DNA of 64,000 nucleotides, taken from Lasiosphaeria ovina (taxonomy: Eukaryota > Ascomycota > Sordariomycetes > Sordariales > Lasiosphaeriaceae). The stretch lies in NCBI GenBank assembly GCA_033439765.1, contig JAULSN010000001.1, positions 6,386,001-6,450,000 on the forward strand, written 5' to 3'. Both the position numbers and the translations under genes were made by a program. The number at the start of each line of letters is the position of its first letter. Positions within the stretch are counted from its first letter, which is position 1. The notes beneath the pieces were generated by a model. It made no database searches and was not told the origin of the DNA. It was given only the letters and a program-made list of their open reading frames with translations. Below are positions 46,691 to 56,619 of this stretch, in pieces.

Positions 46691-49076
46691 TTAAATCCAG
46701 CGGCTCGCGTAGAGCGAGGCTGCGTTGTAGAACACATAGGCAAAGTAGAAGGCAACAAAGATGGACAAGGTGACCCGTGGCGTCGACTTCATCTGGGCCC
46801 TCTCCTCGGCGGACTTCGGATACCGCGCGCCGTTCTCTTCCCTCTTGCCCATCAGACGATCCCTTTGGGCCACATCCGGCGGGAAGAAGGCGTACGCCAG
46901 GGGCGTGAGGTTGGCGCCCAAGGTGAGGAACCAGGAGTTGGAAGGCCAGCCAACGGCTCGCAGCACCTGGAGCAAGGTGTCGTGCGCGGCCCGGCTGGCA
47001 CCGGGCGCGCCGTACACTTCGTAGAGGATCCGGCCCGTGACGCCGCCCACCAGCGACAAGATGACGAGAACCGGGATCCAAGCTCCGCACTCCACCACGA
47101 TGTGGTACAGGCGCTGCCGCCGCGAGATGCGCCGAGATGCGTCTCGCTCAAACGTCGGGTTCACGATGCTTCCCGTCGCCGTGAACCCAGTGGCTTGCCC
47201 TCCGAGCCGCTCGGGCAAGACATAGGCGCGCATTCACGCGATCGTGTAATCTGGCGGCAGAGCGTTAGTTTTATTCGCACAGAGAGAGGAATGAGGCCTG
47301 GGTGGGTAGGTACTCACATGGAGACATCCAATCCGCGCCGTTGCTAATTATTGAGACCAGCATCCAGTCATGGTGGTTTTGTGCATGTCGCCGAGCGCGC
47401 GAGCGAGCACCAGGGCGCAACTGATGCGCAGCAAGCGCCGCATCTCGTCAATGTCCCGGTAGTATACCAGACACGTCCCCGTCATGATTGCAAGCGGCGT
47501 CAGGACCATGCCGAGAGTCCCCATTTGGGTTTTGATGTGAACGCTCAGGCCGTTGCTGAAGCCCATCAAGCGGACCAGGAATGGCATCTGCTTCGTCGTC
47601 GACTTGGAGACATAGCCGCCAAACTTTACAAACATCTGGCAGCCGCCCATATACCAGCGCGTGAACTCCAAGGGCAAAGAGTTAGCCTCGACATTTCATC
47701 GTTCTCAAGGTCAGGGGGAAGGGGGCAAGTTAATTGCTTACCTGCTTGACGTGACCGAGATAAGTCTCGGGCACCAGTCCATACTGGAGGCCTTCGGGAA
47801 TGTAAGCCGTCTTCCAGCCCTCGGCCATTGCGAGCATGGAGCTGCAAATGTCCTCGACCAGGCAGTCAGTCGGGAAACCGTTAATGTCGTCAATAGCCAG
47901 GCGTCGAACAATCCAGCCAGACCCCAGGTTCCACCCGCAACCGACGTGGTCGCGAAAGATGTCAGCACATTTCCAGTTTATCAAGCTCGACTGGCAAAGA
48001 GGGTCGCCGTTTGGCATGTTGTAGAAGAGCTATGGCACGCAAGTCAGCTGTCTATAGGTAGGGCCCCAAGTATATCTTGCTGCAAGTAGCCAGACTTACC
48101 TGAGTCGGACAGACCATGCCCATCTCGGAATCCCGCACGATGTGGGCGGCTACTGCTCGCAACCATCTCCGCTCGGGAATCATGTCGGCATCAAGACCAG
48201 CCACGAACTTGGCCGCCCCTCCGGGCAGGGTTTCGGCGAACCGCATGGCGTGGTTCAGGTTGCCGGCCTTGTAGTCTAGCTTCCCGCCGTTCTTGGCACG
48301 CGCGGTATAGTGAAGGTTGGGCGTGTCGACGGCAAGCTGCAGGATCCACGCCTCGAGCTTTTGCGACCTGCCGTCGTCGGCAACGATGACGCGGAAGCGG
48401 TTCTTGGGATAGTCGGCGTTGAGGGCCGCCCGCACAGTGTCCTGCACAATGTCGATGCGCTCGTTGCACACGGCAACAATGACGTCTACGGACGGAACAT
48501 TGTCTCCCAGAAGACGGAGCTTTGGGCGCCACTTCCCTATCGAGTTGTACACCATCACTATTGCGAGTATCATAGAATCGACTGTGACACGAAGCAGGAC
48601 ATGTTAGCTAAGGTGAGGTCCATGGGGAAGCCAAACAGAGAAAGACAGCAAAGTTGAGGTAGATACTCACGCGAATCGACAAAGCCGACATAGGTCATGA
48701 GAGTTGCTAACAGTATCCTTAGGGGCGTTGCTGTCTCCCGCAATACCGGATCTCTCAGTGCCCCAAGCTGGATGACGCTTGCCCATATCCCCAAGAAGGC
48801 AGGGATGGCACCTGTCACAAAGAGCAAGCGGCCAGAGAGGCGCTGCCAGGACTTGAAGTGCATGGCATCGCCTTCGTCGTTCCCATGGACGGTTCTGACT
48901 ACCAAGCAGTCTTCGTCGATGATAGCAGGGTTGAAGGACGATTCATCGGCCGGTGATATGGGACTCTTGCTGTGTGACGGTGGAGGGCTCGACCGCGGCG
49001 ATGCAGAGGTGGAAGAGCTGGCGTAGAAGGGTAAGAGACTGCGTCCTGTCCGGGTCTCCTCGAGAATGGACCGCAT
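46691..49076 (-). pseudogene. GT2: GT2 processive glycosyltransferase with frameshift and stop
   Basis: Polytopic membrane glycosyltransferase of family 2, cellulose/chitin/hyaluronan-synthase-like. This single-copy fungal type is reported to be needed for hyphal growth on solid surfaces in plant-associated ascomycetes. Exons on the minus strand: 48671-49076, 48100-48581, 47742-48029, 47318-47665 and 46691-47250. The catalytic signature is complete: VADDGRS (about 203-208), LDADM (about 265-269), VED (354-356) and QFTRW (392-396), flanked by membrane segments. Two lesions lie downstream. First, one base is missing near 47357-47358 (CC where the frame needs CCC on the plus strand), which shifts MTGCW out of frame with SIISNGADWMSPY. 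Second, an in-frame TGA lies at 47234-47236, just before MRAYVLPERLGG. The exon lengths sum to 2084 nt, one short of a multiple of three. Beyond these points the frame stays open to the natural stop. Either a recent pseudogene or consensus errors. Confidence 0.8.
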
Positions 49077-50078
49077 TTCGACGCCATTAGCGGATAAGGG
49101 AAGGCAAGTAAGGGGGGAAACAGGAAGTGGACTTTGGAAGTTTCTCTGTTGTCTCTTGTTCTATCATGTACGGAAACAATACATCTAGGTGCTCAATGCC
49201 AGGAGATACACGCGAGCCTTATATGGGCTGGCCAGGCATTCAAGCACATCACTCCCCAGGGCCTTATCGTGAACCTGGAGTTTTGCATTCCATTCCCTTA
49301 ATGTTTAGAGCCGACCCCCTGATCTCGGTGTAACAAGACCCTGTCAGGCGTTTGCCATTGCCGGTATATACAAGATGGCTTGTGGTGTGGCTTGGTAACC
49401 GGCTCCCGTCGACCCGTCCGCCCTCTGTCCGCGGACTTCGGCTTAACAGGATACTGGGTCGCGGCAGTGACACAAGCTGCGCGGTCCGACTCGAGACGGA
49501 CCTTGGGCTGCTTTCAGGCCTCGCCTTTAAAGAAAGCTTCGGTCTTGTCTGCTTTTAGCATCCTCTAAACAATAAATACAATATCTACTAGCATGTTGGT
49601 AACCGGGAAGGCCGTGTTAAGCTCTTCACTGCCTCCTGCCTTCTGCTAGACGGGTATCGCACCCACGACTGACAACCAGTTTTGGACCGACTGCCTACCT
49701 ATTCCGTATCTGGGTGTGTCTGTGTAGGGCGGCAGGCACCTACCACACGCCGCCAAGTAGGTAGGTGGCAGGTTCCGGGTAGGCTGGATTCATGCCTACT
49801 AGAGAGAGCCCCAGAGGCCTGTCGGGGGCCCGTGTTGTCTGTGATTCCAAAGTCTGTTTTTGGGAACTCTCAAGGCCCCCCTGTGGCAATCCTGGAGGCT
49901 CAGTTCAAGCTTGAAAATCCTGCAAGTCTTCGTTTTCTGTGATAACTTGGAGTATTGCTTGTTCCGTTTCAGGTCTGTGAAGCGGCAAGCCGTCGCATTC
50001 AGGAAGCCGCCTACATAGTACGAGGGCAGAATCCATAGAAAGAAGGCCTGGAAATTCGGCAGGCAGATTAAGGGAGCT

Positions 50079-50100
50079 GTACGGATATCCGTACGCGTAC
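50079..50100. repeat. Overlapping palindromes GTACGGATATCCGTAC and GTACGCGTAC
   Basis: A perfect 16-bp palindrome (50079-50094) overlaps a perfect 10-bp palindrome (50091-50100). Related TCCGTAC/GTACGGA strings recur in other intergenic regions of the window (about 10090-10130, 33955-33990, 37530-37705). Function unknown. Confidence 0.9.
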
Positions 50101-50731
50101 AGCAGGTTCACGGTCAAAAACTCTGAAGGAGCACAGGGCAGGCAACTGACTGGTCACATTGTCCTGGCAGAAACCGTGCCCAACGGCCCGTGTGGGTAGG
50201 TATCTACAGCGGATAATTCTATGTAAGGGCAGTGCAGCACTAGTACTATATGTACATACAGGACATACATACAGTACTGTTTCCAGCCTAAATACAGGAC
50301 AATGGCGGTGCTGTGGCGTGGCTGCTTGGCCCATTTGCAGCACCCCTACTGGCCGAGAAACAAATCCAGGCTGTCAATCCGATTCCGTGGGTGTGCCCCC
50401 CCCCCCGCGCCCTCCTTTCGGGGCGCGACAAAATGACCAATCATCCCGGCTATTCGGACCCCTGCATGAAGTTGTGTTCGTTTTATTTAACGTCACGGCA
50501 GGGAGTTCGTCTCGCGCTCGGTACCAGATACTGATCCTCGAAGCCTCTTGGTCTCAGAGACATCACGCTGTAGTTGTCTGTATTTACCTCCCTATAACGT
50601 TGGTTTGCGCGTATGCAGATGAACTCCACATTCTCTCCCGGAACCTTCCTATGCGCGTATTGCAGAATCACCCTACACCCCAGCCCCTGAATGATCGTTA
50701 CCTTGACGCTAGATCCTTCCGGGTTTGGTAG

Positions 50732-50748
50732 TACCTACTAAGTAGGTA
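50732..50748. repeat. Palindrome TACCTACTAAGTAGGTA
   Basis: Eight-base arms TACCTACT and AGTAGGTA around a single central A. Member of the TACC/GGTA palindrome family in intergenic DNA. Confidence 0.9.
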
Positions 50749-51579
50749 AGGACTGTTTCTTGCTACCCTTCGGCTTTACACCAAAATTGATAACAACCCC
50801 TTTCAGTCAAAACTAATGTTGGAGCTAACTTACTTTGGACTTGTCTTTCTGTATGTGGGGCCAGCGAAGTGGCACACCCCCCCAATCCATGGCTCCTACC
50901 TTATTTCAGAGGGTAAACCAAGCTTTATTAAGCAGGTTTAGTTAAGACACCAAGGGACCGAGTAGAAGCGGCAGTTCTGATCCTTGTTCCTCGAAGAACC
51001 AACAAACTGACAATCTCTCAGGGGCTGGGGGGTAGATTGATGGTACCTTATGATACCCAACAACACTTCGAAGTCGATGTCGCTTTGTCACTTCAATTTC
51101 AGGGAGCAACCTAGTGTCAATTTAGGGGATTTCCGGACAAAAGTTCTCATCGGTGATTCAGTTATGAGCCCATACATACATAGTATGTATGTCGCTAGGG
51201 CCATTAAGCCACATTAAACAAAACAGGCCAATGGAAAGAGAAAGAAAAACGCTTGACCTTGATCGTGATCGGTGCGAGCAAGGGCCCGGTCATACACTAT
51301 ATCGCGGCAGGGCTCCTTCCCGCTACGCACGATACAGCCCTGGTTTGTCTGGTAAGAAGTATATCAGTATCAACACCTGCATGCATGAGGCGGGCCAGGT
51401 CGTGAATATCGGACATAGACAAGACACCTTCCCAAGACAGAGAATCTTTTACCATTGGCAGCTCGTGGAGAGGGAGTATGGACGGATTAGGGGAATCTTG
51501 GCCACATAGCCCTGTCACCGGGGCCAGCCTTAACGGCCATAATCTGTTAGTGACGGGACATGAAGTTCGGCCCGTCATC

Positions 51580-52650
51580 GCTAATAGAGTGAGTAGTTAA
51601 TTACCACGTTTGTGGTAAATCGATATCCCTTGAACTTTCCATCTCAATCAGTTATGAGGTTAGTCATCTTAGTCATCTCGGTCATGAGATTTGAAATGCA
51701 TCTACAGTGAGAATGCCGAGTCATCTGCACCGGAGTGTCCATATCTCTATCCTTCGGGCATCCCCTCGGCGGAAACTCGAAGAATGGCCAATAGGTGGGG
51801 TTTTAATTCGCCAACGACTTGCTCTGAACCGAAGTTATCCCCGCCATCTGCTATATAATTAAATAGTTAACTAATTAGTGAGATCAACTCAACTGATCTT
51901 CCTACCCTTCGCCCCTCTCTCAATTCAGCGCCGCTAGGAGGCTTATATCTCATCTTATCTCACGGACTGTACACCGCGATCAAACATATTTCTGATGACT
52001 GAAAGGAGGAAATACTTCGACACATCTATTCGATTATAATATAAAACATTTCACGCGCTCTCATGATCATGAATGACAGTTACCCCGTCGGTAAATAACA
52101 TAGCACTAGGATGTGAGGTCGTTAGCACTCTCGAGTCTTGCTCGAATTTGTACAGCTCCAACACGAATGCGAATCTTTTTTTTAGAGTTTAAAATTTCGG
52201 TTGTGCTTAAAAGCGAGTCCGGCGCTGCTGTCATTCTTTTTGAAACACACCTTCAGAGTCAAGCCATGAGCCAATTACTATTATAGGTAGAATAATCAGA
52301 ACAAAGAGCGCGATCATAATACCTATTTAGAATAACTAAGAAGTTAGAAGAGTGGGGACTTCTAATCTCCAGAAATCTGTCCTCTTCATGGGCCAACTCT
52401 TGATGATCGAGGTCATTGCCGATATACAGCCAAGCTCAATCAACAGATGGGGTACTTACTTAATTCGCTCTGCACCTACTGGAACGTTATCTCTGTCCTA
52501 GTAGACTGCCGAATTTCGAGGTGAATGAGTGAATAATGCATCAAGACTTCCCGTCACGACTGTTTACTTTTGTTCTCTCCTCCCCTCGCTTGAGTTAATT
52601 ACGCTGATGGCCGTGTGCGGAGGGAGGTGATTCATTTGTAGCAACGTCAA
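51580..52650. mobile_element. AT-rich segment, possible decayed transposon
   Basis: About 1 kb clearly richer in A+T than the flanks, with TAATTAAATAGTTAACTAAT-like sequence near 51855 and no open frame of useful length. Isolated AT-rich islands without genes in filamentous fungi are often transposon relics altered by repeat-induced point mutation. I see no terminal repeats, target duplication or transposase remnant, so this is a guess from composition. Confidence 0.25.
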
Positions 52651-53496
52651 AGGTGAGCTCCAGACGAACAAATCGCCGATATTGAACACTGCTTCACGCT
52701 CGCCGATGCTCATTCATTGGAGCTAGCAGGGATTCCCATCGCGTTCTAGCCAAGGTTTTAGTGCCGGCGTATCACAAAATCAGTAGCTCTGCATTCTCAA
52801 GCATGCAGGCTGCTAGACCAGTCAAGAGGGGGCCCCGGAGAAGTGTCTTGTTGTAGATAAATAGGTCGACCAAACGAGTCATCTGACAAATGAGACGACC
52901 AGATGTCAGTTGCACGAATCGTGCATTTTGGTCCGAGGCGCTCATGGTGAAAACATCTCCTCCATTGTCGGCCATTTCACCACACAGCTGATTCGCGCTA
53001 TCTGGTCGGCAGCCGGCCTTTTGGACATCCGGCACGATTCCGAATGGGGCAATCAATCGATCAAGAGTCGAATCCATAAGGATCACCACAGGCCTCCGCT
53101 CGGGTGAGCTTACAACGATGCAGCTGATTAGTGCCCGGCAGAAAGTGTCCCTTGCCCGCTCCAATTGAGATTAGAGCCACGAGCAGTTTTCAGCATTTTC
53201 AATGGGATCAACTGGCATGGATGGACCAACAGCTTAATAAGGTAGGTAATCCGGTCGATGCTCAATCAGGTCTCGGGAGTTCGTCGACACTGCCGGGCAG
53301 GGTTTTCGGATGACGTCGGGCTTGGCCCATTGTGTTCTTTGGTTCCCGCGATTCCCTTTCCTCTTTAGTTTACATTCGACCTCGACGAGCTAACGCCCAT
53401 TGTTGGCAAAGAAAGCAAAGGGCCTCGCCCCCTTCTCATTGAGCCAGAGCCTGTTTGCGCGCACCAACACGAGCCGAGTTCAGAACCAACAGCCGA

Positions 53497-53522
53497 TGCA
53501 AAATGCAAAATGCAAAATGCAA
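53497..53522. repeat. TGCAAAA tandem repeat
   Basis: Three perfect copies of the 7-mer TGCAAAA followed by TGCAA. Minisatellite-like, intergenic. Confidence 0.9.
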
Positions 53523-53995
53523 GGACGGTTTGACGCATGTGGCTCCGTAGTGAAAACATTTTCCTCCTGCGCCGCCCGGGGGGCTTGCTTGATTGGCTGC
53601 CGCGAGCCCACGGTCTCGTGCTGGCTGCTCCGTATTTGAGTTGAAATGCAGACAGACGCAGAGTGCCAGAGAGAGGCAGGCGGGCGTGTTGGTTGGGGTT
53701 AGCTGGGGAGGGAGGGGAGGACGTTGGTGACTGAATGAGGGCAAATGGGACGCTCATCGCTGACTGCAAATGCGCGACGGACAGTATCGATGGCTTCCCC
53801 GCCTACGTCCCATGGGGGTCATTTGCACGGCTGCTCATCTTCATTAGCTGGCTGTGAAAAAAACCGGCCCCCCCTTTGCATGACGGCAGCATTTTGGGGT
53901 TGGCCCCCGTTCTGCTGGCCAGTGTGCTTTGCTCTTTTGGTCCAGTATGCACGTTAGGCGCTGGTCCCGAACTGCCGGGTCCCTCGACAACACCC

Positions 53996-54005
53996 TACCT
54001 AGGTA
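53996..54005. repeat. TACCTAGGTA palindrome
   Basis: Exact copy within CCTACCTAGGTAGG, about 240 bp upstream of the RTA1-like start. Confidence 0.95.
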
Positions 54006-54239
54006 GGTTCCAGGGAACTTGAAAGCAAACACGCCGGGCTGAGCCCCCCCCCGATCCGATATTATATCTCCAACCCGCCGGTGCTTCCTTCCCGCCGCCG
54101 CCGTTTTCCCTTTCTTTCCTTCTCTCCTTTTTTCTTTACCTACCTACCCCCTCAGGTTGCCCTTTCCGCCTCTGATGTCGGCCCTCGACCCTCGCCCATC
54201 GTCAGCCGCGAGGGAGACGCCTCGCCAGCGAGCAAGCAT

Positions 54240-55677
54240 ATGGCCCGAGACTGCACCGCCGAGACCTGCCCAACCCCGGGTGGCTTTGTGTCGTGGCCGC
54301 CGTCGACTGCCGGCAATGCCTTCATGCTGGCCGCCTTCGCCTCCCTGATTCCTGTCAACATCTATACCGGCATCCGCTACAAGACCCTCCTCTACGCATC
54401 CCTCATCATCGCCGGCCTGCTACTCGAGGTTGTCGGACATGTCGGCAAGATCCTGCTCCAGAACGATGCCGCTAGCGTCTCTAGTTTCGCCCTCCACATG
54501 ACGGGCATGCTCTGGGGACCGAATTTCATCAGCGCCGCCATTTACTTCGTTTTGCCCCATGTCCTGGTCATCTACGGTCAAGAATTTCGCCTCATATCCC
54601 GCCCCGTCTACCTGGGAGTCTTCTTTATCATCCTCGACGTCTTCACTCTGGCCTTTCAGTTGGTTGGGGCCGTCTACAGGGCCCGTGCCGGCACTGCTGT
54701 TGAGGTATTGATTAACTACTCTGCCGTCTAGCTCAATCTGGGTCCGTGATTAAGTGCTTGCTGACACTGGTGAAGATGGGGCAAGGGTCATATATCCTCC
54801 TCGCCGGCCTCGGTCTTAATGTTGCCGGTCTTGCCACTTTCCTCGTCGGTTACCGGTACTTTCTCCATCGACTCGACCGCCGCCGCTACGTCTTCAACCC
54901 GACTTTTTCGGCTGTCTTTTTGTCATTGCGATTCAACAGATTCCTTCTTTGTACAGTCCCCCCTCCCTCCTCTCCTCCCCAACAGGGCATCAACATCGCA
55001 ATCGAATCAAGAAGTGTACTAAGACTTGATCAGGCATGCAGCTGGCTACCTTGCTGCTTCTTGTGCGGGGAGCTGTACGAATTGCGGCATTTTCCGGCGG
55101 CCTGGGCAGCGTTCTCGCCCAATCCCAAGTGGCGATATTTCTTCTCGACGACACGCTTGTGTTGATTGCAGCCATCATTCTGTCCGCTGCGCCGCCGGGG
55201 AGAGCGTTCGGACTGGCTTGGGCAGAAACTTCTCCGTACCCTGCGTGCGCAACCCGACGGAAGCCCACATCAGACCCCCAGATAAGAAGGGTTATATCGC
55301 AACCATATCCCTTCACGCCGGGATCCCTCCCACCACCGCCGCCGCCGCCGCCGCCACCACTGCCGCTGCCGCTGGCACAGCGCTCTCCCCACGGGATAGT
55401 CGAGGCACCGGTGGCTCCGCTGGCATCGCCGGTTCAACACCCTGTTCACCATCAGATTACCTATAACCTACGCAAGCCACAAACAGTGCCTTACCTGTCT
55501 CCAACCGGTTCAGCGCCGTATCTGTCTCCGACTGGCAGAGGTCCCATATCGCCGTCCGCCAGAGCACCCTATAGCCCGGCGTTGTCCTCCTCGACCTCGT
55601 CATCTGGGGGAAAAAAGAACAGAGCAAGGCAGATTTCGAACCCGCGACTTGTAGATTCAAACTCGATTTGGGCCTGA
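54240..55677 (+). CDS. RTA1-like seven-transmembrane protein
   Basis: Member of the RTA1/RSB1 lipid-translocating exporter-like family (plasma or ER membrane; linked in yeast to sphingoid base and drug tolerance). Three exons: 54240-54704, 54776-54950 and 55034-55677; 427 aa in frame. The N-terminus shows the family pattern: NAFMLAAFASLIPVNIYTGI, then helices with LLYASLIIAGLLLEVVGHVG, LHMTGMLWGPNFISAAIYF and VFFIILDVFTLAFQLVGAV. The second exon continues with SYILLAGLGLNVAGLATFL. The third restores the arginine-rich RGAVRIAAFSGG and the last helix FLLDDTLVLIAAIILS. A C-terminal cytosolic tail of about 150 residues has a run of eleven Pro and PYLSPTG repeats, longer than usual. The ATG at 54240 starts MARDCTAETCP; Cys-containing N-termini are common in the family. 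Confidence 0.88.
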
Positions 55678-56619
55678 AATGTTCGGCCTTGGCTTCTCGA
55701 AAACTCTGTTATCGCTACGATTGTTACGACGGTTTTATTTCAACAGGCTGGCTCCGACTTTGGAACCGGCTGGGTGTATGGGTCGGCGTCTGTCTTTGTC
55801 TCTTGTGACTTGCTTTGTTATTCGGGCTGGCTGCCTTTGGCTATCGGGATGATGTTTTTGGGACTGACTAACGTTTGACGGACTCACTCCACAAGTGGTC
55901 GGGCGACGGGCACTGGAATTATAATTACCCACCACTGCTTTCTGAGAGCTATTTCGTTTCCTCCTCTTTCTTTTTCATGTAACGTTGGTATCTGATACGA
56001 GCCTGGGCTTTGCAATCCGGGGACAATATCCGGAGAGGCCGGCATATGCGTGGCCAATGATATTGCTAGGCGATGACTACCTTTTTTCAAAGCAAGACTC
56101 TACCAAGGACTCAACAGTTGGTTTGGTAGTTATTTAGATAATTTTCCAGCGCTTGGACAAAATCCAAATCCTCCCGCATTTTGATGGTCAGAAGAAGCTG
56201 TCGGTCCGGACATTATAGGATTATCCGTATTTTCGTGATTGGCAGATGGGCGGGTTTGTGTTGGGCCCCAATAATTCGCCGCGCGAGGTTGGGATTGCTG
56301 TGGACAAAGGTATCGTCCCAGCCAATTGACACTCTTTATTTCACGGCAAAACAGACACTACTACCGTTCTTCCTCCATAATCCTGTTCACCCCGAAAAAA
56401 GAAGCAAAGAATATGTTCGAGAAATTTGCCTTTATATATTATTATATGAACAGCCAAGTTCCGCGTCGAAGCATGCACCGGAGGGAAACCAGTATCTCAT
56501 CTCAACCACTTCTCCAAGCTCTACAGTTACAAGCTTATGTTCGGAAAGAGGCAAAATCATACCTACTATCCGCCACCAATTCTTCGCCTGAGGCATCAGG
56601 AAAATCCCCCCCCCCCAAA
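55678..56619. other. Spacer upstream of the disordered-protein gene
   Basis: 3' flank of the RTA1-like gene and presumed promoter and leader of the next gene. The frame of the next gene is open from about 56326, and an ATG at 56412 would extend it, but that part has no acidic repeat character. Nothing else supported. Confidence 0.5.

Larger units (their letters stand above)
49077..54239. other. 5.2-kb gene-poor region
   Basis: Left end: promoter of the GT2 gene. Contents: palindromes at 50079-50100 and 50732-50748, a run of C at about 50397-50407, and an AT-rich part at about 51580-52650. There is also a 131-codon minus-strand frame (52772-53164) without a recognised domain, a TGCAAAA tandem repeat (53497-53522) and TACCTAGGTA at 53996. 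The right end is the pyrimidine-rich promoter of the RTA1-like gene. No gene could be supported. Confidence 0.5.

Noticed and set aside
49645..49690. tRNA-like 3' half on the minus strand (GGGTGCGATACCC hairpin)
   Set aside because: The T-arm-like hairpin lacks GTTCGA, and no matching acceptor or D-arm was found upstream.
51171..51191. CATACATA/TATGTATG palindrome
   Set aside because: Simple-sequence dyad of low complexity; not clearly more than chance in AT-rich DNA.
55630..55660. GGGTTCGAAATC box-B-like string on the minus strand
   Set aside because: Lies inside the RTA1-like coding exon and no acceptor stem or A box could be paired.
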